This document shows positions 33,270 through 42,574 of a stretch of 51,707 nt of DNA, piece by piece. Numbering within the stretch: the first letter of the stretch is position 1; each line of letters begins with the position of its first letter. Position numbers and translations under genes: made by a program. A model generated the notes under the pieces. It was not told the origin of the DNA. It saw only the letters and a program-made list of their open reading frames with translations, and did no database searches. Source of the stretch: a virus. Where the stretch lies: the IMG/VR virus record IMGVR_UViG_3300015208_000001, positions 1-51,707 of that record. The stretch is one strand, 5' to 3'.

Positions 33270-35840
33270 GTGAACGTTCAGCAACTCAGACAGACAGCAA
33301 AGCAGAGATACGCCAGAGGGCAAGGACAGAGGAACCTCAAGGGCTATTCCCGCTTGGGTAAGGCGGCTCTGCTTTCTAAGTTGGGACTGCACGACGAAGC
33401 AAGGGCACACAAATCACAAGCCACACGCCGCAAAGCGATCGCGTTCAATGCGACCAAAGAAGGCGGCGATAGTTCGGTTCGCAAAGCTCAGGTTAAAGGG
33501 CGGATTCTGCGAAGCATCAAACGAGCCATGACCGCTAAGGAAAAGTCTCTAGGGCGTGAACTCACTCAGCAAGAGAAACGAGCGATCGCGGCAAAGGCTC
33601 TGGCAGTTGAGGTGAAGGCTATCCGATCGGGCAAACCTGAGATGAAGCCTAAACGGGGCAACGCTCAAAACCTTAAGCCTGCTGCAAAGAAAGCGGCGAA
33701 GTCTGCACCCAAGCGAGACTTACCCCCTGTTGATAAACCCATCTCGATCGAGGAGTTCCAAGATTTAAGAGGGCGGCTATCGAGAGGCGAAGCAACCGCC
33801 GACGAAATGCGGCACTCGTGGGAGAGATACAAAGCTAATCCACAGCTAATCGAGAGCGATTTAGGCAAGCTCAAGAAAGCCGACTTAATGAAGTATGGCG
33901 GAATGCACGTTCGCAGTAGCGATAAAAAAGCCGAGATGGTGAAGAGTGCCGTTGACTCCATAGAATCAACCTTTGCGCCCGGATCACTCAGCTACTCTAT
34001 GGGAGAGATGACCCCCGCAGGGTCTAAGGCTGCTAGGCACAAGGCGATCGACAAGGCTGTAAAAGAATGGACTGACGAAAGCATCCAGAAATCAGGGGCA
34101 GAACGCAAAGCCCGATTTGCTGCCACCGTCAAGGCAGTTAAGAACCCTGAAACCCTCGACGAGTTCAGAACCTTTGTCATGTACAAGGGTGAAAAATCTC
34201 TCACTCCAGAGCAGAAGCGTACGTTTGAAGATCTGCAAACTGAGAGCAGCAAAGGGCAGCGAAGCGTACAGGCAGCGCGAAAAGCTGACGTGGCACCCAC
34301 AAAGCTTGAAAATACAGAGTTTTCCTACTCCCAAGAGCAGCACACGAAAAAAGGCACTGACATTCACGTTGTCAAAATGTCGAACCGAGTCGATCGGGAT
34401 AAGTATGACGAGCTAAACATCAGAGCCAAGAAGTTAGGCGGCTATTACTCGAAATGGTCTAAGGGCTTCATCTTTGACGATAAAGACGGGGCTGATAAAT
34501 TCATGAGCCTCGATCGGGTGTCCGGTGAGGAGAAACACGCTCACAAACAGGAGGACAGCAAATCGAGAGCCGCCGATCGGATTCAGGAGCAGGCAGACAG
34601 GCTCAAACAGTCGTCAGAAGAGGATTCAGGGCGCGATCGCCTTGCCAACACCGCAAGACGGGCAAGCATGGCAAGCTCGGCGGAAGGTGCCGCTAGGGGT
34701 AATCTCAACCTTGCTACGACTATGCACAATACCGCAGAAGCGATCAGAAACAACGATGTCAAATTTATCGATCGTCTGAGCACAAAAGCCGATTTTGTCC
34801 AGATGACTCAGATGGTGAACGCTGCACAGTACGCTTACAGCCGAACCGATGCGATTAGCAAGCTACCCTATCGAGAACGAGAGCACGAACGCGAAAGACC
34901 CGCTAGGGATTCAGATATTGACCATGCTGAGTATCCCTATCCCTACTTGCATAAAGAAAACCTGCAAAAGTTCGCTCTGTCGGTTCGCGATAAACCAGGG
35001 CTGAAGCTGCAAGCAGATCGGATGCTTAAGAAAGTCGCGGCTCTCAATGGGGAAGATCAGCATCTCGTCCGGTTCAAAAGCCCTACTGATATTGAGGATC
35101 TGAGAGGGTTCTTGACTAAGGCTCATAAGGCGCTAGGAGGCGATCGCTATGACGACGAGCGGAGAAAGCAAACTTTTTCAGACTACGATCGGCTTCAAAA
35201 GTTAGATATCAAATCTCCGACAGAACTCAAGTCAGCACTTCGCGAATATCTGCAATATCGGGGCGATGCTGCTAAAGCCGATCCAATCAAGGCGATGGAG
35301 CGCGATCTAGTTGGCAAGAAGATCGATGGCTACTTCCCCACTCCTAAGCCATTGGCAGAGAGGCTAGTCGATGAAGCCGACATCAAACCGGGGATGAGAG
35401 TTTTAGAACCATCGGCGGGTAAGGGTTCTCTCGTGGATGCCATCAAGCAAGCACAACCAACCGCAGATGTCACCGCGATCGAGCCTTATAGCTCACTGCA
35501 TGACATCCTCAAAGCGAAGGGACACAACCCACTCCGAGAGGATTTTTTAGAGCATAAGGGGCAGTACGATCGGATCGTCATGAATCCACCGTTCGAGAAC
35601 GGGCAAGATATCGATCACGTTCGCCACGCCTACGATCAACTTGCTCCGGGTGGCAAGATGGTTGCGATTATGGGTGAGGGCGGATTCTTTAGAGGCGACA
35701 AAAAAGCGACGGACTTTAGAGACTGGCTTGACAATAAAGGTGTTTCTGAGAAGTTGCCAGAAGGAAGCTTTAAGACCAGCGACAACCCAACAGGCGTTAA
35801 TACTCGGATGGTTACGATCGACAAGCCCAGGAAGAATTGA
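33270..35840 (+). CDS. Large basic protein: shared N-module plus N6-adenine methyltransferase
   Basis: 856 residues from GTG 33270 (VNVQQLRQTAKQ). Residues ~1-130 are the shared module. A middle domain around residue 387 has KKLGGYYSKWSKGFIF, a short domain often seen beside methylase or helicase domains in polyvalent phage proteins. The C-terminal ~170 residues are a gamma-class-like methyltransferase: FPTPKPLAERLVDEA (motif X), VLEPSAGKGSLVDAI (motif I, ~711) and IVMNPPFENGQD (motif IV NPPF, ~772), then LAPGGKMVAIMGEG. Similar to P1 DarB-type injected methylases in concept: it could methylate incoming DNA. Next gene begins one base after its stop. Confidence 0.85.
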   Translation: MNVQQLRQTAKQRYARGQGQRNLKGYSRLGKAALLSKLGLHDEARAHKSQATRRKAIAFNATKEGGDSSVRKAQVKGRILRSIKRAMTAKEKSLGRELTQQEKRAIAAKALAVEVKAIRSGKPEMKPKRGNAQNLKPAAKKAAKSAPKRDLPPVDKPISIEEFQDLRGRLSRGEATADEMRHSWERYKANPQLIESDLGKLKKADLMKYGGMHVRSSDKKAEMVKSAVDSIESTFAPGSLSYSMGEMTPAGSKAARHKAIDKAVKEWTDESIQKSGAERKARFAATVKAVKNPETLDEFRTFVMYKGEKSLTPEQKRTFEDLQTESSKGQRSVQAARKADVAPTKLENTEFSYSQEQHTKKGTDIHVVKMSNRVDRDKYDELNIRAKKLGGYYSKWSKGFIFDDKDGADKFMSLDRVSGEEKHAHKQEDSKSRAADRIQEQADRLKQSSEEDSGRDRLANTARRASMASSAEGAARGNLNLATTMHNTAEAIRNNDVKFIDRLSTKADFVQMTQMVNAAQYAYSRTDAISKLPYREREHERERPARDSDIDHAEYPYPYLHKENLQKFALSVRDKPGLKLQADRMLKKVAALNGEDQHLVRFKSPTDIEDLRGFLTKAHKALGGDRYDDERRKQTFSDYDRLQKLDIKSPTELKSALREYLQYRGDAAKADPIKAMERDLVGKKIDGYFPTPKPLAERLVDEADIKPGMRVLEPSAGKGSLVDAIKQAQPTADVTAIEPYSSLHDILKAKGHNPLREDFLEHKGQYDRIVMNPPFENGQDIDHVRHAYDQLAPGGKMVAIMGEGGFFRGDKKATDFRDWLDNKGVSEKLPEGSFKTSDNPTGVNTRMVTIDKPRKN

Positions 35841-35841
35841 T

Positions 35842-38622
35842 ATGTGGAGACTCGAAAATACTCAACTCCCGATCGTTGCGTCACCCAATAACCTAGCCCC
35901 GATCGCGTCCTTCAAAACGGGCGATAGTCTCGCGTCCTTGGCTCAAATCGACTTCCAGGCAAACTATACCCTCCCAGGCTTACAGGTCACAGCCGCGCCC
36001 ACGATCGTCAATGCCATCGCCACAGGCAACACCGTTAATATCGGGTCATTGGTTCAGGTGGACGCGATCGCGATCGGCGGGTCAATCTACACTCCAGCAC
36101 AAGATCCTTTGAACCCGCGACCTGGTGAGTTCACCCTTTCGGGTCAATCTGCCACCCTGACCCCGATCGCGCCCATTCGCCCCGGCTTGCCTATTCAAAT
36201 TCTGGGCGGCGCTGAAACTACACCGACCGATTATGTAGATCCCTCTATTCTGCAAATCTTCTACGGCTTGCCTGTAGTGGCAGAGGTCAAGTGGTCGCTC
36301 TCGGCTGAGAACCATCCCAGCGGCTCGATTAGCCTGAGAGTGATTGGCGATGACGATTGCGCGTTAGTCGATGCCAGATTCAAAAAAGGGACTGAGCTAT
36401 CGTTTGCGAGGATTGGCTTTCTGGTCAATTCCTACACCAAGAAGCTAATCAATACTCGCGATGCCCCAGGGCGATATTGGGAGGTTTCTATCTCTCTAGG
36501 CGGCAAATGGGAGGCTAAGAAGTACCAGCGACCCGTGTTCCTCCTTCCATCGGCTAACCCTCCCATACCGGACGGACGGGCATACAATGACCCCGCTTGC
36601 CAGTTATTTACAACCTATCAGGAACTCAGAAAAGCTCGACCCCTCAGAATCTCAGTCAGTGAGTTGGCAGCCCGATCGGGGGTCAACTTTGTCGGCTTCT
36701 CGTCTGCCAGCACTCGCGATCAAATCCTTGCAAAAGCAGGGATCAAACCCTTTCCATCGGTGTTTTTTAATCTGACCCCGTACATGGTCGCACCCGTCCC
36801 GCCCCTCGATGTTTGGAGCGTCGCGATCGCCAAAGACTCGCCACGCGGAGCGACGGGTCAATGGCAACAGACCGCCGACGAACTGAAGCGCCACAACGGT
36901 TGCTACCTCGACTACACCCGACCCGATGCAGTTTATGCGCGGGATATTGAGAGCGGCGATCGCTGGTCTTACACGGTGCCTGAAATCTCGATCGCCCTTA
37001 AAGGTGACACAACCTACAGCCCAGGCGTAGAGGGTTATGCAGTAGAGTATCCAGCCACCAAGCTGTCAGGTGAGTTCACAGAGCCTCCTAACACTAACGC
37101 TGCATCTAGCGGGGCATCAGGCAACTGGAAGCGACGCGACCCGATCGTCAAGGTGCTCAAATCAGGCAACGTCAACGCAGACACCCCACCCGCTAGTTTT
37201 GTAACAATCCGCAACATGGGGATGAACTTCGACGGGTCAGGTCCCACTCAAGAAGCGATCGCCGTCACCACGGTGGACGGGGTTGAGATGCACAAAGTCC
37301 GAACGGTTTACGGGGCGGCGTTTCTATCAACTCAGGTGACAGAGGACTTAAACGCAGGACTCCCGATCGGGACGGGCGGATTAAAGCACGGTCCGGTGAT
37401 TGGCAACGCCGCTAGTTTTTGGGGCATCGTGCAGCAAGAGACAACCGAAACGCTGTATGACTACACGACTCGCTACGTTACGGGCAGCAAGATGACGGGC
37501 TTTAAGTTGGGCAGGTATAAGCAAGAGACAGACGGGCTAGAAGTGCTAGGGCTGGTTGGTGCAACAGATTCTCAGAGTCAATATGAAAAAACTCTGTACG
37601 AGTTTGGGACGATTCCGACCTATGCCGTGGAGCAGAAAGTTTTAGAGCAGTTTGCACAACACTATGGTGACGCGCAGCTAACCCCGATCCCCTCCGAGAT
37701 GGTGAAGCGGTGCAACCCAGACGGCAGCAGCAGTATGGTATCGGTCAAAGATCCTAACTTTGTCGAGCCTATGACCGTAATGGCGACACTCAGCTATAGC
37801 ACCAACTTTGCCCACACTCGCAACCCTGACACTACCCCCGATGAGCCACTGCCCGACCTGACTCAAGGGGAGGAGAGGCTACATGAGAGCGCGATCGAGA
37901 TCCTTGATTCCAACTCTACTCGTGTCCGAACAAACGATAAAAACTATAAATTCAAGACCGACGAAGATCAGTTTATTACCTACGAATACGAGATAGGTTC
38001 TCAGGGCGCTCAGTTTGGCGAATATGTTGGGAAGCGGACATTCTCATCCAGTAGCGGCAGACCGGGAGCCGCCCAAAAACTACCTGATATCTACGAGAAG
38101 GATGAGCCAGAAGCCGTTTCGGGAAACCCCAACATTTATAAACTGCCTCAAGAGGCAAACTTTGATTATGTGCTCTGCACTCCGGGATACACGCCCAACG
38201 ACCCCTCGACTAGCTCGATCGGGTTTCCCAAGGCAGTCTATCTGGCTCAGGGTATCGTAGGGGCAGCAACCGATCTAAAATATAAGGATATTCAGGAATC
38301 GGTAGAATTTAGCGCCACAATCCCGACTAATCACCAGATTCGACCGCTCGATTATGTGAACCTAAACGATGGGGGCGCAACTCATAAGACGCGGGTGATC
38401 AGCGTTGAAAATACCATTCTGATTCAGGGAGTTCTTGACGGCTATCCTTTGCTAGTGGCTCCACGAAACACGGTGCTAAAAGCAGGTATCGATCGGACGA
38501 TTCCCTTCACGACTACTCGCCGCCGCCTCTCAGGGGGCGGGACGATATTCAATTCACGAGTTTTTGGGCTGACGATCGGGGAGATTGTTCCGCCAACACT
38601 ACAAGGCAGAGGCAACTACTAA
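35842..38622 (+). CDS. Tail tip / baseplate hub-like protein
   Basis: 926 residues from ATG 35842, the first ATG after the upstream stop; the frame is open further upstream but that part lies inside the methyltransferase gene. Beta-rich, Thr/Pro/Asp-rich, no signal peptide. The region LSAENHPSGSISLRVIGDDD and VGYKKS-type strands fit tail-tip or hub domains. Position between tape measure and fibres supports a tail-tip protein (gp27/Tal-like) but no catalytic domain is recognised. Confidence 0.75.
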   Translation: MWRLENTQLPIVASPNNLAPIASFKTGDSLASLAQIDFQANYTLPGLQVTAAPTIVNAIATGNTVNIGSLVQVDAIAIGGSIYTPAQDPLNPRPGEFTLSGQSATLTPIAPIRPGLPIQILGGAETTPTDYVDPSILQIFYGLPVVAEVKWSLSAENHPSGSISLRVIGDDDCALVDARFKKGTELSFARIGFLVNSYTKKLINTRDAPGRYWEVSISLGGKWEAKKYQRPVFLLPSANPPIPDGRAYNDPACQLFTTYQELRKARPLRISVSELAARSGVNFVGFSSASTRDQILAKAGIKPFPSVFFNLTPYMVAPVPPLDVWSVAIAKDSPRGATGQWQQTADELKRHNGCYLDYTRPDAVYARDIESGDRWSYTVPEISIALKGDTTYSPGVEGYAVEYPATKLSGEFTEPPNTNAASSGASGNWKRRDPIVKVLKSGNVNADTPPASFVTIRNMGMNFDGSGPTQEAIAVTTVDGVEMHKVRTVYGAAFLSTQVTEDLNAGLPIGTGGLKHGPVIGNAASFWGIVQQETTETLYDYTTRYVTGSKMTGFKLGRYKQETDGLEVLGLVGATDSQSQYEKTLYEFGTIPTYAVEQKVLEQFAQHYGDAQLTPIPSEMVKRCNPDGSSSMVSVKDPNFVEPMTVMATLSYSTNFAHTRNPDTTPDEPLPDLTQGEERLHESAIEILDSNSTRVRTNDKNYKFKTDEDQFITYEYEIGSQGAQFGEYVGKRTFSSSSGRPGAAQKLPDIYEKDEPEAVSGNPNIYKLPQEANFDYVLCTPGYTPNDPSTSSIGFPKAVYLAQGIVGAATDLKYKDIQESVEFSATIPTNHQIRPLDYVNLNDGGATHKTRVISVENTILIQGVLDGYPLLVAPRNTVLKAGIDRTIPFTTTRRRLSGGGTIFNSRVFGLTIGEIVPPTLQGRGNY

Positions 38623-38804
38623 TGACACGCATCGCCACGGCTCAAGAAGTTGCAGCGCTCTACGCATCACTATTTCAACCTCCCACTATTCAAGCGGCAC
38701 CGGGGGGCAACTCTATTACTGCTGACTATGGGGGCGGTGTCCCGATCGTGATTCAGAGGGCGGCGGCAGTTCCGGTCCGTCAATCGCTGCACAGCAACAG
38801 GTAA
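38622..38804 (+). CDS. Small tail-region protein, 60 aa
   Basis: ATG overlaps the upstream stop by one base (TAATG), indicating coupling. Pro/Ala/Gly-rich with an N-terminal helix (MTRIATAQEVAALYASLF). No family recognised; probably a small structural or adaptor protein. Confidence 0.55.
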   Translation: MTRIATAQEVAALYASLFQPPTIQAAPGGNSITADYGGGVPIVIQRAAAVPVRQSLHSNR

Positions 38805-38921
38805 AGTAAGAGGGCGATCGCGCATCCGGTTGGAGTATTGGGGGTTGCTGCCCAATGCTTAATAGATCGGCTCTAAACCCCGTCCAGCCTAACCTTGCTA
38901 GATTGTGAGTCCGTGCGCCTT

Positions 38922-41762
38922 ATGCTCCTACAGTTTGCCAACGGTCGATCGAGCCTTCCAGCACCTACCCTCGCTATCACAAGCGGCGGAACCACTACAG
39001 CCAGTCGCACCCTCTACTTTGCGCTTCAGGGTCAAAATATCGCGGGGTACAACTTACTCAGCCCGATCGTAGGTCCGGTCACGATCGGCATTGGTCAGCA
39101 AGTCACCATCACGCTACCCTCGACGGTTCACAATCCAGGTGAATATTTCAGCGATTACGTCATCTCAACCTCACTCACCAACACAGCAGCCGATTTTGTG
39201 CAGGTTGCCAGGGTTGCTGCCCAAGGCTCAGGCGGGGCTAATATCAGCTTGCCAACGTCGATCGCGCTCTCAACTGATGAGCATTTCAATCTGAGCGCGA
39301 TCGTCGCCTCTCCGTCTACTCTGCCTACCACAAATCTGATTAGGGGAATGCGTCGCGGCGTTGCGTCACTGAATTATGTTTTCGAGTACGATGCTCTCAA
39401 CACACAAACATCTAACGCGACCTCTGTTCTGACCTCAGCACCCGCACCGGGAAACTGGGTTAGAGTCGGAGGTTTTTCTACGATCGTCGCCAACACAACC
39501 GATCCGGGTGGATGTGCTCAGGATATCAGCACCATTAGCGAGGGCGCGATCGTGCCTCCTCCCTACGCGCTCAATGGCTCAAATGGAGTCAAGGAACGGT
39601 TTTGGCTGGTCAACGACAGCAGCGAAGTCATCCCTTCTGGTTTGCGGGTAATGATCGGGGTGACGCTCGACGGTGCCCCCGCGTCAGGACTGCTTGAAGG
39701 CTTGCTACGCATTATTTTCAGGGGTTATGTCAACATATCCGATGGGTCGATCCGCACGACGACGACGGCGGGTATATCGATGCTAGGGGTTGATCAAGAG
39801 ATTCTATTTGAAAACAAGAAAACCGACTTAATCCTGCAAGATGACTTGCAGCCGGGAGAAGCTTATTCGATCGATATCTACCCAAATCTAAGACCTGAGT
39901 TTCTCAATAATCAGGTTTCTAACCATGCACTAATCCAGATATCCGTAGGTCTGGCTCTGCAAGCTGGGTCGTTTGTCGAAGGCGGTTCGGCGCAAGGTGA
40001 CAGAATCTACCCTGAGTTCGATCGGGGCATCGTCATCCCGCGCAAAGTTGGGGCAAAGTGCCTGAAACGATCGGGCTTGGTCAATTCCCGATCGTTTCTG
40101 GGAGTTTCGCCTAGTTTGGTTGTGGGGCTTCAACCCAACGCCTATCAGTTCCTCTACATAAATTCAAACGGATCTGTCTACCTCAAAGCTGAGGCAAAGC
40201 TGGACACTGAGGCAATCAGAGCTAAGATTTCAACCGTCGCCGGCGTGGGGAATGCTTCGCCCTGGTCAAGCCCGTTGACGATCGGCGCGGGTAGTGGCAT
40301 CAATATCATCTGCACTTATCCCTCAAATGGCACGAGTGGCACGATTCGCGCAAGCTACCCCGATCCGCTGCTCTCAGGCAATTCTCAGGGTGAGTTTAAC
40401 TGTCAGCTACTCACTCTATACCTGCGATCGACCGTGGCTAGTGTTGCCACGATTAAAAAGTTTGAAGGACGTTTGATCGTGGATGGTGCAACTCAAACTT
40501 TTCAGGTCAGCGGATGGAGTTCAGGAGTCACAATATCCACAGTTCCAGCCGCCCCTAGCCTTGATTTCTGCCTGTTTGATGCGGTTTCAGCAACCGTGAC
40601 GGCGGCGGGTGTGGGTGATTTGCCAGCAGGAACGATCGAGGTCGCCTTTGCTTATCAATTTGATGGCACTCAGATCAGCGCTATCAGCCATAGCTCGATC
40701 GACGGATGCCTGTTTACGAGCACACTCACTCAAGCTCAGATTGAGCAAGCCTCACAGTATTGGGGACCCGCAGTTGGGGCGATCGCTGACCTTAGAGCCG
40801 TGCCAACTGCTCAGATAATTGCCTACCAGTCTCGCTATGTCGCGGGGGTAAATAATCCCTATCGATACCTCCCATCGTCAACCGACACTGATGACGGGAA
40901 TATGATCGTCAAACCAGGCGCGATCGCGATTGGTCAGGCGGGGAGATGGGTCGCAGATGTTTCAAACGCAATTTACACCCTGACTGTGGCACCCACTTCG
41001 ACGACTCCGGGCGGGATTGGAGATATCGCGATCGTGGCGAACGTCGCATCGGCAGACAACGGAAAACTGTACCAGAAGACGAGTTTCACCACTTGGACGT
41101 TTCAGGCGACGATTATTGGACCTGTGGGCGCGACGGGGATTCAAGGGGTAGCAGGTGCGACGGGAAGCCAAGGAAATGTAGGGGTTACGGGCGCTCAAGG
41201 TTTGCCAGGGGAGACGGGAAGCCAAGGAAATGTAGGGGTTACGGGCGCTCAAGGTTTGCCAGGGGAGACGGGATCACCAGGAACCGTAACGGCGGCGGGT
41301 GGACTGATTATCGAGGCGACTGCTTCACTGGCTACGACCGCTACCCAGCTTGCCTTGAGGAATTCTGGCGGTATCCTGACGCTGCGAGATCCTAGCAGTG
41401 GGGCAGAGTCAACGATTGCCACTCTAGATAAATCTCAAGCCTATACAAAAGCCCAGCGATCAACTCCGGTGGCACTGACGGACGCTGCCTCAATTGCCAT
41501 TGATGTGAGTCTCTCAAACATGTACACCGTCACGCTTGCTGGGGCTAGGGCTTTGGCTAATCCGACTAACTTGCAGGCAGGATCGAACTTTGAAATCCGA
41601 ATCACTCCAGCAGGGCAAACGCTAACTTATGGCACTGCCTACAAGTTTCCGGGGGGCACGGTCCCAACCCTTAGTACAGCGGCAGGCGCGATCGATATCC
41701 TCTCTTGCCGCTCCTACGCTGGGCTGATAGTGCAATGCGATTTAGGAAAGGGTTACGCCTAA
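38922..41762 (+). CDS. Tail fibre protein with collagen-like shaft
   Basis: About 946 residues from ATG 38922 (MLLQFANGRSS); TTG 38895 and GTG 38913 are in-frame alternatives. Thr/Ser/Gly/Ala-rich, beta-dominated. Near residues 725-785 a collagen-like Gly-X-Y shaft (GPVGATGIQGVAGATGSQGN) contains two perfect 18-residue repeats, then a TATQLALRNSGGILTLRD head-type segment and a final beta domain (GTVPTLSTAAGAIDILS) typical of fibre tips. It is a trimeric host-recognition fibre in all likelihood. Confidence 0.85.
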   Translation: MLLQFANGRSSLPAPTLAITSGGTTTASRTLYFALQGQNIAGYNLLSPIVGPVTIGIGQQVTITLPSTVHNPGEYFSDYVISTSLTNTAADFVQVARVAAQGSGGANISLPTSIALSTDEHFNLSAIVASPSTLPTTNLIRGMRRGVASLNYVFEYDALNTQTSNATSVLTSAPAPGNWVRVGGFSTIVANTTDPGGCAQDISTISEGAIVPPPYALNGSNGVKERFWLVNDSSEVIPSGLRVMIGVTLDGAPASGLLEGLLRIIFRGYVNISDGSIRTTTTAGISMLGVDQEILFENKKTDLILQDDLQPGEAYSIDIYPNLRPEFLNNQVSNHALIQISVGLALQAGSFVEGGSAQGDRIYPEFDRGIVIPRKVGAKCLKRSGLVNSRSFLGVSPSLVVGLQPNAYQFLYINSNGSVYLKAEAKLDTEAIRAKISTVAGVGNASPWSSPLTIGAGSGINIICTYPSNGTSGTIRASYPDPLLSGNSQGEFNCQLLTLYLRSTVASVATIKKFEGRLIVDGATQTFQVSGWSSGVTISTVPAAPSLDFCLFDAVSATVTAAGVGDLPAGTIEVAFAYQFDGTQISAISHSSIDGCLFTSTLTQAQIEQASQYWGPAVGAIADLRAVPTAQIIAYQSRYVAGVNNPYRYLPSSTDTDDGNMIVKPGAIAIGQAGRWVADVSNAIYTLTVAPTSTTPGGIGDIAIVANVASADNGKLYQKTSFTTWTFQATIIGPVGATGIQGVAGATGSQGNVGVTGAQGLPGETGSQGNVGVTGAQGLPGETGSPGTVTAAGGLIIEATASLATTATQLALRNSGGILTLRDPSSGAESTIATLDKSQAYTKAQRSTPVALTDAASIAIDVSLSNMYTVTLAGARALANPTNLQAGSNFEIRITPAGQTLTYGTAYKFPGGTVPTLSTAAGAIDILSCRSYAGLIVQCDLGKGYA
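41162..41269 (+). repeat. Two perfect 54-bp tandem repeats in the collagen-like shaft
   Basis: Units 41162-41215 and 41216-41269 are identical and encode 18 residues each (SQGNVGVTGAQGLPGETG). Identity at all codon positions implies very recent duplication and likely copy-number variation. Confidence 0.95.
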
Positions 41763-42574
41763 TGTTTCCAAATTTGATTAGACCTGCGGGGTTTGGGGCG
41801 GCGATATCGCTACAGACTGAGACATCATCATGGATCTCAAGAGTGCAAGGGCTGGGCGGTCAACCCACAACGGCGGGAACTGCGGCGGTTGATGCCTTCT
41901 TTGTGGCGATTAAATCTCAGAGTTACTATGCCAACCTCAAACTTTTGCAGTTGTTCGCGGGTACAACCACGATCGCGTCTGCAATGGCACCGCTTCTACA
42001 CCCCACCAACACAGCCGCAACGTTAATAGGATTCTCTATCAGCGATTACACTGCGTCAGGTAGTGGCGCAGGTATCCAAGGCAACGGGTCAGGTTACATC
42101 AACCATAACTACAGTCTCTATGGCAATACTCCCGGCAGCAGCGCGGCGATCGGGACTTATAGCAAAACCGATGTCGGCTATGCTGTAGACGATGTAGGGT
42201 GCAATGTTTCAGCAAGTGCCCTGTTTGTGATTTCGGCAAAATGGACGGATGGCAACTGTTACGCCCCTTCTTTTGAATTACCCAATGGCGCGATTTCGAT
42301 AACCTCCCCAGGAGGCGCGGGTTTCTGCGTCCTGTCTCGCACTAGCCCGACCGATGCTCGATACTACCTGAGCGGCACACAGTACGGGATTGCCACGCCA
42401 GCAACATCTCCCATGCCTTCTGCGCTCAACGCCTTCTATTCGTTTGCCAGCGGCACCAGTGGATCTGGAGTATCCTTTCGTAAGCTAACCTTCAGTTTTG
42501 CTGCAACAGGCTTGACCCCTACGGATGTCGCTAACTTCTCAACCGCAGTCGCCACACTGGTAGGAGCGCTCTGA
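41762..42574 (+). CDS. Putative receptor-binding tail protein
   Basis: 270 residues; ATG overlaps the fibre stop (TAATG). Ser/Gly/Ala/Thr-rich with jelly-roll-like strands (YYANLKLLQLFAG, FYSFASGTSGSGVSFRKL) and a lectin-like layout. Similar phage proteins bind carbohydrates. Chained by a 1-bp overlap to the next gene. Confidence 0.7.
   Translation: MFPNLIRPAGFGAAISLQTETSSWISRVQGLGGQPTTAGTAAVDAFFVAIKSQSYYANLKLLQLFAGTTTIASAMAPLLHPTNTAATLIGFSISDYTASGSGAGIQGNGSGYINHNYSLYGNTPGSSAAIGTYSKTDVGYAVDDVGCNVSASALFVISAKWTDGNCYAPSFELPNGAISITSPGGAGFCVLSRTSPTDARYYLSGTQYGIATPATSPMPSALNAFYSFASGTSGSGVSFRKLTFSFAATGLTPTDVANFSTAVATLVGAL

Noticed and set aside
35641-35841. Upstream extension of the tail-tip protein
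   Set aside because: The extension lies inside the methyltransferase coding region; ATG 35842 follows that gene's stop directly.
40962-41252. Minus-strand frame with repeated SARNPYISLASR
   Set aside because: It is the antisense of the tandem collagen-like repeats; no start signal or other support.
41162-41269. CRISPR-like repeat
   Set aside because: Only two adjacent identical units without spacers, in frame in a fibre gene; no Cas genes.
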